Shown piece by piece: positions 1-12,066 of a stretch of 64,000 nucleotides of DNA (position 1 is the stretch's first letter; every line of letters begins with the position of its first letter). A program made the translations under genes and the position numbers. The stretch is from Fasciolopsis buskii (Eukaryota; Platyhelminthes; Trematoda; Plagiorchiida; Fasciolidae): the NCBI GenBank assembly GCA_008360955.1, contig LUCM01001916.1:51616-115615 (forward strand). Reading direction: 5' to 3'. The notes under the pieces are model-generated. The model was not told the origin of the DNA. It did no database searches and worked only from the letters and a program-made list of their open reading frames with translations.

Positions 1-264
1 CTGCAATCCTCACTGCCCTCGTTCTTCAAGTAGCTGAGTATCAGACGTCTACGGGATGGAATATTTGCATATGGAGTGAGCAATCCGTGAACACCGATGC
101 TTTTTTCTCATTTTTTCCAAATGATATAACGTCAATGCAATGACGTGGCAACACACATTTTTTAACTTAACTTATGTGTCATAAAGTTTGGCAAGCATTG
201 CAGATGATTGAGTCATTTTGATAAATCGCCTCAACTTGTTCTGGATTGTTGTAATTTGCTCGAT

Positions 265-305
265 ACATACACACACACGCACACACACACACACACACAC
301 AAACA
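265..305. repeat. (CA)n microsatellite
   Basis: Nearly pure CA dinucleotides with one G interruption. The T/H-repeat peptide read through it is an artefact. Confidence 0.9.
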
Positions 306-3300
306 ACGTATTTTGCTCCCTACCAGTTTACTCGAAAGTAAATACAGTTTGACGAAAGCCACCGTACCGGATACAACTATTACGCGTTCGAGCGAATGCG
401 AACCTTCCTTCGTTCAGGCAAAGTGACAAAATGCCTGCACTCATGAGTGTGTTCAAATGTGGTAATAAAATCTCACTTTTCCAAGCGGTCTTACATTCAA
501 GTCAGTTTATCTTGCCTGGTGTGCGTACTCGTGTGGGCGGCATATTAGATAAACTTCGGCTCAGACAACACAGGCCTCACTTTGTGCTTGTGTCTGTCTG
601 TCTGTGTGTGTGTGTCCCAGAAACATCTGTTTGCTCTGCCGATACGCCAATCTGTCGCGCGCTTCCGACGTCTCCTATCTCCTTTGTTTAGTTCACTGCC
701 GGATCCGCGCACTGATGAATCAGTTTCGGTCCCTTTGTTTAATCCCATCCGCAACGCAACGAAAGAGTTCGAGATCTTTCGCGAAGACGACTGGCGCAAG
801 TGATTTGTCCAGTTGGTCACAATTGCCCACATTGCCTCCGTGTGTTCGCTGTCGAGGCAAAGTCGCACTTTTCCCAATCAATCAGTTTAATCTTCACTGC
901 ACAAACAATCTTGATAACAAGCAGATGAACTGCTGCCCGCGAAATGTATGAATTTTCGTCCGCTAACACAAACACACGCAGATGTATGACAGCACGGAAG
1001 CAACTAAGCAAGGTGTCTGACTTTGTCCGATAACGGCGCGACAGAATAAATAAACGTTTGCACACAATAACCATGTCCATGATAAATGACTTTGATTGCA
1101 CCAGATGTTTGGTGAAGCGATTTGTGAGGAGTTAATCTCCCGGGGTGAAATAGCCCGAAAAAACCTGAAACAAGCAGCAACTAGGAACGAAAGGTCACGT
1201 ACTTACGTAACCCAAAGAAATTCGAAGTGATTTTATCGCTCATTCCTGATAACCTCAAATTTTTCGAATGACCATTTACAACGCATCGGTGGCATTCCCG
1301 TGCCAACCGCGGAGACCACGGAAACATTTTGTACTATTAGAAAATGGAAATAATGAAATCTTGATACACAGTGTTAATCCCGGAATTACGCGTCTTTCTA
1401 ATCGACGGTGGAAATCACCAGTTGATATTTATCTCTGGTAGAAGCAAAGCGCGGTCTAGAGATGCTTGGGGGTTCCTACTGGGTATAACCTCGGTTCGTG
1501 AAAGTACCTTGGTGTGATCTTATTTTGCGATCTTCCAGAGTGACTGAACACAGTTATTTACTGTTCTTTTTTTAATCATTATTTCTTTGGAAACTTGTGA
1601 ACATAATCTTTTAGCTTTCATACCTGATTTTTATTCATATCGTGTTGCTAGGATTCGTCTCGATAGATCTAGCAACAAATAACAGCTGTCTCGAGACTGA
1701 GTTACCGGGTATTCACCAAATGAACACCACCAGCCAGAGACAAAGCGTTATATTTTCACTTCCAGCACGATTATGTTTGAGTGATTGGCATGTAAAATCT
1801 GCCCTCCAATAATTCATTTAATTGAACAACAAGTAGGACATAAACTTGGATCAGTGTGTTCGATGTATGGAATTGGGTTTTGCGTTACAAAGAACACGTA
1901 ATTCTTGGTGCCATTTTTAAATTCCTTACAGCCTTTGCGAATTGAACCGAAAGGCCACCCTGCTGATGAGAATCTGGTCAACTTCTGTAATTATTATATA
2001 TAATATATATGTTTGTGATATCCATTTATTGATTCATGTTCGAAAGCTTTGATGCATAGCCCAAATGTTACCGATTTTTCACCACTAGAGACAGAATAAA
2101 GGTTATTCCAAACAGAATTCATCAAAACAAAGTTGAATTTTTAAAAGCAGACTAGTTCTAGCCAGTGTTCTTGGATTACCTTATATGGAAGTGAACCTTC
2201 TATGGAAGACTGGAGTAGATATTTTATTGCTCTAATTTTTCCTGCTCATAACATCTATCGATTCCTATTCTCGTTAGGCCGATCAATTTCCTCTTTATAT
2301 TTTTCACAGATTATTTGCCTTGATTCGCATGCATCGCTCTTACCCAAACTTATTGTTTCATTGAATTCAATTAATTTATCGTTCAACCTACCATGTGGTA
2401 ATCAGCAACATATTGTCATCAGTTATGTTGTGTAATCATTCATTTTTCTTGTAGAATCCAATTTGGTGATTTTTTCTGTTTATCCACTTGTCATCCTGTC
2501 ATCTTACTGATACTTATTGATACCTAACTCCAGTACTTATGACAACCGGAGAAAGTAGGTAGGCGGGCAAATATGTCAGCTCTCCCGTGATCACACAAAT
2601 GCGATTTCGTATAGCCGAAACAAACTTGGGTGGGAACCTTTGATTTTTTTTTCTCGTTAAACTATTTTGTGCTCGACACATGATTCATCATAAAATGCGT
2701 GAAAATACTCGTTATCTTTGGATTTCTGGAGCTAATTATTGATATTTCCATTTCATGTCGCAACAGTGACTCCAATTATTATTTGATAAGAACCAATCGA
2801 GTTGTGATCGATTTCAGGGATTAGTCAGCACATATTTTATACGAGATAATTGCAAAGACTGCGAATCATTAGGAAAAAACAGCGATCCCAAGGGTATTTT
2901 AGTCCAAACGAATGATATCTAGACACTGCTGCACAAGTAACATCTTCCGGAGCAACAATTCTCACAGAACTAAGAATCTGCCGCACCAACGGCATTTCTG
3001 ATGAGTACAAACTACCTGCTTAAATCAACTTGACTATTAGGTCTTTGACTGTAATAAGCTGATTTATGAATTCCTATTAGGCTCAATTTGTATGGTATTA
3101 TGCAATCTGAGAATTTCAATCTATTCTGATTTTGCTAAGGTACGATAAATTCTGACTATCAGACACCAATTTGCATGGAATAAACACTGTTCACTTGAGG
3201 TGCTCGTAAAATACAGTAAGTATTACTTAATCAGTAAAGTCAAGAACTTGGCTGATTGCTTGCATAAGCAGAAATAGCAGACATGTTTGCGATGGCATTC

Positions 3301-3447
3301 GGCTACTTTCAACGAATTAGAGCGTTGATGTGTGTCTGTAACGACAAAACGTCCATGGTTATCGTGATCATTATGTGTTTCACTGAGTCAAAATAATAAG
3401 TAATAAGTGGAGTTATTTGATACAGTTTCTTTGTTGGTTGACTTGAG
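306..3447. other. No gene recognised; non-coding sequence
   Basis: No frame here has convincing coding character. The stretch near 480-1030 is somewhat richer in GC and has open frames on both strands, with a short TG run near 600, so it could be a promoter or 5' UTR; nothing in the sequence proves that. From 1100 onward the DNA is AT-rich and frequently stopped in all frames, as expected for intron or intergenic DNA. Confidence 0.4.
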
Positions 3448-3594
3448 ATTTCACATTTGTATGATGTTCGCCGTATTACTGATTTGATGGTCCAAAATGC
3501 TAGCAGGCGTGTTGCAATAATTTGGAAGAATATGGGGATTCAGATGCCGCACTTCTGGCGAGTCTATTTCGTTGAGACGAAAACTGTTCCTAGG
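3448..3594 (+). CDS. Candidate internal exon, unrecognised
   Basis: This open segment follows a pyrimidine-rich stretch ending TTGAG and ends at GG|GTAATG. The 49-residue translation is mixed and hydrophilic (for example DVRRITDLMVQ then WKNMGIQMPHFW) and resembles folded protein, but no family is recognised. Such a frame can arise by chance. Upstream in-frame TGA means it cannot extend 5' without splicing. Confidence 0.2.
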
Positions 3595-4310
3595 GTAATG
3601 GTTTACTATACTTTAAGACTGCAATCTCAGTTTTATGGTCGGGTGAAAAATTTATCGCTTATTGTATCTTGTACAATTAGAAGACACGAATTAAGCTACA
3701 GAAAAATCAAAATAATCAAGTAAGAGAAGCATCTGCCCTCCTAAGGATCTCACTGGTTTCTGCCGTAGATAAGCCGCTCGCTGTGATGGTGGACAGAAGT
3801 GTTCCCTGTACCTGAGCTCGTCACCACACCTGACCCTTTGAGACCGCGTATTCTTTGATGTCAAGTTCCAGGAACATGGTTAGTGGTTTTCTCCATAGTG
3901 CAGTTGGTCATAGGAGTTGTGAGACTTTCCCGTTTCCCGGCAGTCATACATTAATCATGTGATACAGATAACTTGGATTAAAAATTTTAACCGAGCTTAA
4001 ATCTGCTCGAGAATTGCCTCAGTGCGCCCATCTCATACCTGTCAGTCGCAAGGCGAGGGGGAGGGTTTGACGTTTCAGAGATCTGGGCATTCCTTGTTGA
4101 CTGTTAAGTGTCCCAAAGATCTCAATGAATACTGACCACCACCGATCCATACGGAGTGGCATAGCAAATAGTGTACGCCTCACGCAGATATAAGGTATAT
4201 GCCCAATTGGACAACCGCTAAATTGTTGATGTCTCTTGAAAATAAACTTGCAGTGAGGAAGGTTATGCCAGATTACAAAGAAGTTGATGAATCGAATGAT
4301 CTACCGACAG

Positions 4311-4458
4311 CATTCTGTTGTTGACATGGTATTCTTCACGATGGCCTAACGGACTAATAATTGGAGATTTTTCGTTTTCAAATTCATCCCAAACCTTTGG
4401 TAACTTCTATCTGACAGAATTAAGCGGTTATTTGGAAAATATAACCGAGAAACTTTCG
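4311..4458 (+). CDS. Candidate internal exon with N-glycosylation sequons
   Basis: An open frame runs from a CGACAG acceptor to a strong TCG|GTGAGA donor. The translation contains NSS and NIT sequons inside FSNSSQTFG and LENITEKLS, which would suit an extracellular segment if it is coding. An in-frame TGA lies just upstream of the acceptor. It lies on the same strand as the candidate exons at 5694-5744 and 11424-12037 and could belong to the same gene, but its end phase does not join directly to the frame preferred for 5694, so another exon would be needed. No domain is recognised. Confidence 0.25.
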
Positions 4459-4631
4459 GTGAGAAACACAATCTGTCTGGGTCATGCAAATTTTAATCAT
4501 GGGTGAAACCAATATGATCAAATTTTTGAAGAAATTTTGTTAAAAATTTGTGCATTTTTGTATGTAGTCTAAAAGATCAGATTAACAGTGCAAACACAAA
4601 TATAAAAAAACCGAATGTGCAAGCTCCTTGA

Positions 4632-4715
4632 CGACGATCTCGTAAGCCGACAGGCGCAGCGCACTCACGTTTCAAAGGTGTAGGTTCGAACCTCGCCGGA
4701 TTCGGCAAATTCAGT
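4632..4715 (+). repeat. tRNA-like SINE head, degenerate
   Basis: A near-consensus pol III B box (GGTTCGAACCT) lies about 35 bases downstream of an imperfect A-box-like GGCGCAGCGC. The flanks do not fold into a full cloverleaf, so this is a degenerate tRNA-derived repeat and not a tRNA gene. Confidence 0.3.
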
Positions 4716-4902
4716 TGCTGGATTTGTTCATCAGTTTGCTATTTACAAAGTCAGTTAGTTTTCACTGACTGAGAGTTTGTGTCCTTTTTGCCGCTGTGAT
4801 CCACGTCAAGCAACATTTCCTTGATTTTAATACCGTTTTCGAGAGACATTTACCATTGCTCACAAAAGCTCTGGTCTACAGGTGACCACTCCGGTGTCTG
4901 AC

Positions 4903-5157
4903 CTGATCTAAACCAGCATGCCACTATTTTTGTTAGTACTGCAACTGAGCTAAAACAAGAGACAATATGATGGTTTTTACACTGCTCACAAACTCCACAC
5001 TTCCTTTTGATTAGTTCTGAATAGTTCACTGCTTTCGCTGTCCCTAATAATAAAATCTTTCCTTCGATGCACACCGCAATGCTAGACAGTAAAAAACGCT
5101 CATTTGTTAATCGCTTTTGTCGCATATCCAAACCCTCTTGGAACGCTAAATGAAACC
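4903..5157 (-). CDS. Candidate internal exon with C-x2-C-x2-C cluster
   Basis: On the minus strand an excellent acceptor (TTTTATTCTAG) opens an 85-codon exon ending at TCAG|GTCAGA. It enters and leaves in phase 1 (255 nt, a multiple of three). The translation contains KRKCGVCEQCKN followed by a further Cys, which looks like a small zinc-binding knuckle; the spacing recalls the start of CXXC-type fingers, but the rest of such a domain is not seen. With the exon at 5319-5609 the phases match and create a Trp codon across the junction. The gene is not recognised. Confidence 0.35.
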
Positions 5158-5318
5158 CTAGAATAAAAGCATATAATCAGGTCACATATCAGTTTTCCTT
5201 AGATATTTTTCTGAAACTAAGACTATAATGGTTTATCTGGAGAAGTATGAGACTAATATCATAATGATACTTCTCGCAGGCAGCACACTGTGGACAGAAT
5301 TTTCAAAAAATTTCTCAC

Positions 5319-5609
5319 ATTTGTTCAATCCCTCTCCTATGAAAATGTGAAGTCCTTTGAAATCTGCCACCTGCGAGACGTTGGAGCTGCAGTCAAACTT
5401 GCGGTGGTCCACTAAAATGACAAAAGAGAGATATGGTGCCATAAACGTTGCTACCTGGGTGGTACTAACTTTGCAAACTAAACTGTGCTTTTCTGCTTCA
5501 AACATTTTAAATAGGAGCATCAACGGCAGTCCACAAATCGAATGCGCGCCACTCATCTTACTCATGATCACTAAAGTTAGTTCGTCGCAAACGTTCCGCA
5601 CTTCAATTT
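5319..5609 (-). CDS. Candidate internal exon upstream of the Cys-cluster exon
   Basis: A 97-codon open exon (291 nt, phase 1-1) runs from AACTCAG to AAT|GTGAGA. An alternative donor CAG|GTGGCA lies inside, but joining it to the next exon would hit a stop at once, while the GTGAGA donor joins cleanly. The translation is rich in hydrophobic stretches such as GLPLMLLFKMF and VATFMAPYLSFVILV and then a polar segment; a globular core or membrane-associated segment is possible. No family is recognised. Confidence 0.33.
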
Positions 5610-5693
5610 CTGAGTTTCACATGAAGACGAGATTTCCATCACAAATATACTGTATTTGTGATTAGTGTGATAAATTTATTTCTTTCTTTGCAG

Positions 5694-5744
5694 ATCGAAA
5701 AACGAGTGGGGACGGACCAAAACGAGGATCTTCGACTGACCCTG
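5694..5744 (+). CDS. Candidate 51-nt exon, possible partner of the 11.4-kb family exon
   Basis: A strong acceptor (TTTCTTTCTTTGCAG) and a strong donor (CTG|GTAAGA) enclose exactly 17 codons. In the frame entering with one carried base it reads as a basic Gly/Ser/Pro linker (KTSGDGPKRGSSTDP) and leaves in phase 1, which matches the entry phase of the terminal exon at 11424. The frame entering in phase 0 is also open, so reading frame is not proven. The 5.7-kb gap to 11424 would be one intron, normal in size for a large fluke genome. Confidence 0.4.
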
Positions 5745-6657
5745 GTAAGATCTGCCAAATCAACAAAGCTCACTAATTTCGTTATTTTGTCAAACTAAAT
5801 TGCGCAATCGCCGGTGAACCAAATTGACCAGATGAAAGCTGATACATAAATAGGTCCGCCAGTGTCAGTTCTATAAGTCACGTGATTGTATTTCTAACCC
5901 GTCTATTCTTGTCGTGCCCATATGTGATAGCTAATGGAGGATTTTAAAAGACAGATTTTATCGTGCCACTTGAGTAACTTGCTCGGTTCAATCCATGCAC
6001 TCATTAGCCTTGTTTTGAATGTGATGTGGTTCGGAAATGAGCCTAGCGACATCATCTTATCGATGAAGAAGTGTACGAGTCAACTGGAGAAATTTGGCAG
6101 AACTTATTTTGAGAATTGGTGCATTTCTAAATCGGCTGATTTGAGGGCAACGTGTTCTGTTGCAGTCTATTATTAGACATGTGTAGTATTTTCTAACCGA
6201 ATTCGGTTTTTAAACCCACGGAGACACTTCTTGATCTCACTACTCTTGTCAGAGCATGTAAATAACATTATGTTTCTAAGTAGTAACAATAATTAATTTG
6301 ATTCAGCGGGATTGTTTGCCTTTTGAATTAAATTCACCGGCAAAATACGCTCCTAAACGGAAATAGTATGTTTGTGCCCATAAGATTGCCACTATTTAGG
6401 CTTATATTAAAATAATGACTAGTTTAAGGTATTCCGACCAGGATCCAGTTTTAAGGGCCAGCTGATTCATGTCATCTCTCCTTCTCGGTTATTCTTCAGT
6501 GAGAAGCTTTAGCGTTTTCTTCGTACGCAACACCATGACACCGATGGGATGAGGACAAACTTAGACAAATCTGAACTCACATATTGGTTCAATAACAGAA
6601 TGGGCGTAACCCCCAACGGTGGATAAGTGACCGGTGGGTAAGAAGTTGTATCAACTC

Positions 6658-6935
6658 ATTGTGAATAATATAATGTTAATAGTGCTGCGTCGTTAGTAGA
6701 TGCAATGCGCCAACGTTTCGAATGCCGTGGGTAGTCTTTTTCAGGGCCAGTTTTACAATTAAATGACAGGGAACATTCACATGCCTCGAGAAAGACTACC
6801 TACAGTAGTTGAAACGTTGACGCATTACATCTACCAACAGCGCTATATTATTAACATTATATTATTCACAATAAAACCAACACATGGCGCATCGACTTTT
6901 TCGATACACTCCTTACATCACTTGGTCCTGCATCA
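6658..6935. mobile_element. Foldback (MITE-like) element with ~87-bp inverted arms
   Basis: Bases 6658-6744 and 6785-6872 are imperfect reverse complements of each other with a loop of about 40 bases. The outer tips read ATTGTGAATAATATAATG and its complement. The 60 bases after the right arm (AAACC ... GGTCCTG) recur at 27805-27870 beside a second, shorter foldback, so the unit extends beyond the palindrome. No coding capacity is visible; a non-autonomous DNA transposon is the likeliest reading. Confidence 0.7.
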
Positions 6936-7239
6936 ACTCAGTTCATGGACAAAAATGCAACTATTTAGTGAAAGTTCATGAATGGATAGAAAATCCAACA
7001 AAGGTGACATTAGGTGATCACTGAAATAACCAGGGCTGTGGTTTTGTCGGCATCTTGCGGACGATACCAAAGCAGTTTGTGACCTTGTTTGACTTTGTAA
7101 ATAAGAATGTCTTAAGCTTTTTAGCCGTCTTTTTGCCAATGTCATCCAGAGATTTGACTTGACCAAACGTCATCAGCACTGACTGTTATTCCTTAATGAT
7201 CGAACTCTGGATGCCTTGATCAACTTGCGTAATTGTGCA

Positions 7240-7610
7240 ATATTANGAATCTGATGAAATAATTTTGTGAGTAAATCAGAAGTTGGGCGTAAGGTACTTG
7301 ACCGTAAAGTCCAGTTTTTAGAACAGACTGTGAATCAGAATAGGTTAAGGTGGTTGGGACAAGTTTTGCGCATGCCCACAGAACGACTGACTGACTCAGT
7401 CAGTCTGCATTGTTCTTCGACACAAGGAACAGTTCGAGGATGGTTCGAGGTGGCCAGTCGGTGACAGGTGAAAAGCATGAAAACTATAACCAGTGGGCTG
7501 GCTCGTGTAAGTGCATTTGGTCTACCGAATTGGGGTCCACAAGATCCTCCGAAGCAATGATTGCAGACAATAGGTGATATGTTTCAGTCCGCAATTAGTA
7601 GTATTCTTGC
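7240..7610 (+). mobile_element. LINE 3' end relic (reverse-transcriptase C-terminus)
   Basis: The frame at 7267-7464 contains RLRWLGQVLRMPTERL, the hallmark of the C-terminal region of fluke non-LTR retrotransposon polyproteins. After a stop and frameshift the expected continuation can still be read: a Gln-Trp-Ala-Gly segment, then a degraded counterpart of the LPGWGPRDP-like block. Only the last part of the element is present and it is not functional. Base 7246 is an undetermined N inside or at the edge of this repeat. Confidence 0.75.
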
Positions 7611-7662
7611 ATTCAAAAGCTTTCTTCGTTGTGGTTTTTAAGCTTACTATTATTTTTCTATT

Positions 7663-7840
7663 TTTTATCTTTTACTTCCTTTTTTAATGAAACAACAATG
7701 TAAATCAATTTTCATGAACGGGACCGCGGCCCACATAGGGCTGCCAAGTAGGGAATTTAGCCAGCAGTGGGAGGATTCGAACCCGCGACCTTCGCGTCCA
7801 AACGCCACGACATTTTCTGTTTTATCACGCCCGACCAGTT
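7663..7840 (-). repeat. tRNA-derived SINE, copy A
   Basis: Read on the minus strand this has a Ser/Leu-tRNA-like head with a B box matching GGTTCGAATCC, a GC-rich middle block (GCAGCCCTATGTGGGCCGCGG) and an AT-rich 3' tail with ACATTGTTGTTTCATTAAA. The same order occurs in six other places in this window. Confidence 0.7.
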
Positions 7841-8817
7841 GATGGTTCACTATTCCTCATTATTTTTTTCTTTTGATAGTTTGTCCTCTGAGGTACCACC
7901 GAAAACCAGGGAATTTTGGTGTAAGGGTAACGGTTTTACGAACTAAAACTGAATCGAATGATTCCCACTATATCAAATCCTTCACATGGGGTAGCCAAAT
8001 GTTATGTTAACCTGTTTCGCCGTCGACATGGAAGTAGATCACAAAAATGTTTGAGTAAAATGTCTCGAATTGGTGCAATTTTTTTCCTCAGGTCCGTGCT
8101 TGAAACTTTTAACTTGGATTCGGTGACTTACCGAATGTCGACCTTCGTTGATAACCCTTTTTTTAAACCGTTGCGAGTTCTTTTGCACCTAGAAATTTGT
8201 TGCCCTTTCAGGTGGTTATGTTTGGGGCCTCGAAAAGGCTTCGAAAAGAGAAGACAAGCGATCGCGGTTGGAATAGGAATACTGCTGTCTGGCGATTAAC
8301 GGAAAACGTGATCGAATCCCGGGCAACAAGATACCCAGTCGTGATTCTAATTCTTCATGTTCTAATTCCGCTGCTGGCTCTGTCAACTCTATATCCACCA
8401 AATAGCCCCCACTATATAACAATTTCAATTCCAGTGGGCCACCAAAACATCGCCCTTCTGGGTTATTATGTTTGGATTGGCTGACTTCTATTCCCAATCA
8501 CCAATTGGCGAATGGTTAATAGACTTCACTAGTCTGATAGAGATACCATAATGAACAAGCGTACGTGAACTGTTTCCAATTCTTACTGACACGTTGGATG
8601 TTTATACTGCATAAAGAAGAATTCACGTTAAATCTCTTACTAATTTAAACGATCAAGTAGCAAAGATCTATGCAGCTGTATGATAACATCTTCGCTTACT
8701 AAAGAGAAGTTAGTCCTCGTCCTTGCTCCAGTGTTTTAAAGATCTGTGTCGAAATCCACTCACGAATCTAGTAGCTATATCGCGTGGTTCTGATGCTCGA
8801 TTAACAGCTCAGAATCG

Positions 8818-8965
8818 TTCCGGCTAGTGTAATGGCTAAGGGGTTCTACCCACAATCGTTCCTTTCTCGCTTGCATCTCATTTCCGGTGCGATGGTTTTA
8901 CACTTCTGATGATTTCTAACAAGGTTGAAATAGCTGTACGGTGCATCCATGATTTGTGTCCAATG
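8818..8965 (+). repeat. tRNA-like SINE with degenerate hammerhead segment, copy 1
   Basis: An A-box-like TAGTGTAATGG is followed about 70 bases later by CTGATGA (8906-8912), a 14-base spacer and GAAA (8927-8930). The layout matches the better-preserved copy at 27402 base for base over much of its length (GGTG ... CTGATGA ... TGAAA ... TAGC). The B box is eroded. Confidence 0.45.
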
Positions 8966-9414
8966 CGCAGATGTCAGACACCCTATGACAGGTTCTGCGT
9001 ATGTGCTTAAACGTGCGCGTGTGCGTGTATATTTACTTAATACTTCAGTTCAGTGTGAGCTCGTCAGTCAGATAAAGGCGAATAGCGAGATTTCCCGTTT
9101 ATAAAGTAGGCAGTGGACCTCTGTGGCCGTGTACCTGTACACACGGAGTTATTCATGGAGTGGGATACAGGGAAGAGTGGCGGTCAGTTGAGGTGGGAGC
9201 TTCCAGCAATCGTCCTAGGATTGACAAGCAACAAACTCTACGTGGAGTGTACACTCGCTGTTTCACTGCTCAGAATCCCTTGCCTCTCTACAGGCACGTA
9301 AAAAACCTGACTGACGTCAAAGTTGATTGTGAAACACATTTGATCTTTGGTATTTAGTTGCACGCGTGTTGAGGCAATGCTGTGGGAAACGTTCATTCCA
9401 AAGCTAAAATACCC

Positions 9415-9560
9415 ACTTCATTGACTCCGAAATGAGATCTCAATAGGTCAGGCATGTCAACGGGTGAACCACCATCGTCCAACATAGAACCCGAGAGAAC
9501 TGGGATTCGAACCTCTATACCTCCACGTTACAGCAACCTAATACATACATTCACAGCTGG
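9415..9560 (-). repeat. tRNA-like SINE, possible hammerhead family member
   Basis: On the minus strand a perfect B box (GGTTCGAATCC) sits downstream of a weak A box. About 70 bases further on is CTATTGAG, then a small inverted CTC/GAG pair, then TGAAG, which resembles an eroded hammerhead core. The call as tRNA-derived is fair; membership of the hammerhead family is tentative. Confidence 0.35.
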
Positions 9561-9779
9561 TCGATACACTTGTATGGAGAATACAGTAACGGGAAATATG
9601 GTGCGCACCAGTCAGCTAAAATAAAACTCGACTGGTCACTCTGAGCAGACTAAATGATATAAGCTTCTATGGTATAAGTTGTATTCTCAGCCTATTAGAC
9701 GGGCTGTTTTAAAATCTAATTTCTCGCTGCCACTAGCCCTAGCACCTTCTGTCATCTGTTCCGATTCTTGTTGAATCCT

Positions 9780-10275
9780 GTACTGTGCTGCAGTGCTTTC
9801 AGTGCTGTTGTACGGTTGCGAGACGTGGAGCATGTGTGTGGGCAATGTTCGTCGGTTGGAGGTTTTCGACCACCGATGTCTACGTAGTATGGCTAGGATT
9901 GGATGGAGTGACCGGGTGAGTAATATTGAGGTTAGGAATCTGGTATTGGGTGCCACTTCTGAAAATAGCTTGTTTCAGTGTATGAAGCTAAGTAGACTAC
10001 GCTGGTTGGGTCACGTGTTGCGTATGACGAACACTCGTCTACCATACCGTGCCTTGTTTTGTGTTCCTCCTAAGGAATGGAAGAAGCCATGTGGAGGCCA
10101 ACAGATGACGTGACAACGTGGAATGAGAAAATGTACAGCGAAGTTCGGTAACGTAAGTGTCTCACGTCTTCGTGGTTGGGGTCCGAAAGACTAGTCATCC
10201 AGCTGGTTGGAGACACTTAAGGATATGGCAGTGAACCGTGAACAGTGGCGGTCGTGCTGTCATTTTCTATCGAAT
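9780..10275 (+). mobile_element. LINE 3' end relic with intact 106-codon fragment
   Basis: The open frame at 9793-10113 has LYGCETWSMCVGNVRRL, DHRCLRSMARIGW and LRWLGHVLRM, the conserved C-terminal blocks of trematode RTE/CR1-type non-LTR polyproteins. Beyond the stop, frames continue with degraded WGPRD and NREQWR-like blocks to about 10265. It is a 5'-truncated, non-autonomous copy. Confidence 0.85.
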
Positions 10276-11423
10276 CAGAATGATTGAAAACACGTGTGTT
10301 TGTACAGTTAGACTGTGTTTCGTGTGTTGGCTACAGCTGCATCTTATCTTTTCCCGCCTGTATGGGTCCACTCCCTGTTCCCCTGGTATATTCAGTCCTT
10401 TTATATAAACGTGTGACTCTGGGGAAAGGCAGCGGTCAGTGAGGCTTGCCTTGCTGTTTAACACTGAACGATGACGATAATGATGGGTGTTGAATCCTGC
10501 CCCACCCAATCAAACGTGGTCGATTAGAATGGTCTCTAGCCCATACACACAATTGTTCGTTTCATTTATGGTAGTTAAGACACTTATGCAGGTACACACA
10601 GGATGGAAGTCACTAACTCATCGCCTCTCATCTCTCGGACATATTACTCCTTTGATCTTCACTTCGAGGGCCACCCCTGATCACTTCTGAACGTGTCACG
10701 AAAACTAGACGAATTTTTCTTTATTTCAGAGTTACTGGGACTGATTGTTTTCCCACCTTCCGTCCCGGTTGCAGTCATGCCGATATTTGGCTCGTGGATC
10801 ATTCACCTGAATGCAGGCGTGCCTGTTAGATAATCCCGTTTCCCGGGCCTGATCGATGCTCACTGTCACGTGGCCAATCGTGCCGCGACAAAGGTGCTTT
10901 GCACTTTTGACACCAACTGGTAACCTCACCTCACAGGATAGGTTGTGAAACATTCCGAAAGTAGCTGTTTTCACGTGATTGCGCCGTAGCTATGGTAGGT
11001 GCCCGATTCTTGTCAAAAATAGGATTGGTTTAAAAAACGACCAAACTTTAAAAGTTTGAATGCAGTGCAAAAGGATGGCAGAAAGCCAGTACCTTCGTTT
11101 CAGGCCACAAAGTGCGGTGAACATAATAACGGAATTTTGAAGCACAGATGAACAAATGTTCGAATTATTCATTTCAGTCACTTATAAACACAACACAGTA
11201 ATACAAGCCTTCTTCATATCGGCCCAGTTGAATCTGCAAACAATTACCTTGTCATGCGTTCATGAGGAATGGTCACTGTTAAAGATGGGACTGTATTTCT
11301 GTAAAATTCATTCACCGAAATGACAGAAGACTGAAACTGTGTATCTTTTTCAAGTACCTGGTTCCCCACTCAATTTGTCTGCCAAAGATTGTTACCGCTT
11401 TTGACCTGTTGTTTGATTACTAG

Positions 11424-12037
11424 GGCCAAAACGGAAAAACACGCAGGTCTCTTTCAATTTGGATCAGAACCAGTGCGTAGAGTTCTCAAATTCAGACAAA
11501 CCAGCAATTCCGGCCAAACGAATCCAGGGCTATATCAGTTCAACAGGGGCAGCACCGGGAGAAGGGACCCAGCTGTCTCGCCCGATACCAACGCGATCGG
11601 CCAGGGTACGTGATCTTCATCCGCTGGGTTGGGCCAGTCGATTTCCGGCAAGGTTTCCCGGAACCGGTCAAGGGCAGAACTCGTGGCCACGGATGAATCT
11701 GACCCAGTCAATCGATTTGGTTGGCAAAAGCTCCACTTCGCCAACACGGTCAAGCGGGATGACAAAGTCTCCACCCACACCGACAAGGGCTGGTTGCAGA
11801 GATGAACAGTCCCCAGGTCGGGCGGGATTAGTCTCTCAACCTGCTTCGTTGAGGACGTTAAGCCCACACAAAAGTCAAACGTACCAGAATTCCCTTTACC
11901 AAAATGGACGAGAATCTCAACTGTTCTCCGATGTGGAATTCTACGGCTCTGCTCCACGAACGAGTTTTGATCAACCGCCGTTCAGACAAGAAATTCAGCA
12001 TCACTTGCCAGTTGATATGTTCCACCGTATACCGTAA
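11424..12037 (+). CDS. C-terminal exon, V-x-F / GY(V/I)SSTG family, long member
   Basis: After a TTGATTACTAG acceptor the frame enters with one carried base and runs 204 codons to TAA; tandem AATAAA signals at 12057-12066 follow within 30 bases, so this is the last exon of a gene. Residues 6-50 carry the family module: KRKNTQVSFNL, NQC, then after 17 residues GYISSTGAAPGEG. Unlike the other members it continues for about 130 Ser/Thr/Pro/Arg-rich residues (for example STSPTRSSGMTKSPPTPTR), probably disordered, ending in a hydrophobic VDMFHRIP tail. The basic residues before VSF fit a phosphatase-1 docking site, which is inference. A 51-nt exon at 5694 is phase-compatible. Function is not recognised. 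Confidence 0.7.
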
Positions 12038-12056
12038 CCGCTTGGTGCAAAAAAGA

Positions 12057-12066
12057 AATAAATAAA
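12057..12066 (+). terminator. Polyadenylation signals, AATAAA twice
   Basis: Two overlapping AATAAA hexamers lie 20-29 bases after the stop codon at 12037 on the coding strand, consistent with a short 3' UTR for the family gene ending there. Confidence 0.55.

Noticed and set aside
208..426. Frame containing a Thr/His repeat
   Set aside because: Translation of the (CA)n microsatellite.
8195..8500. 95-codon frames on both strands with an internal repeat (GTTATGTTTGG)
   Set aside because: Possibly a repeat element, but its ends and class could not be defined, so no feature was claimed.
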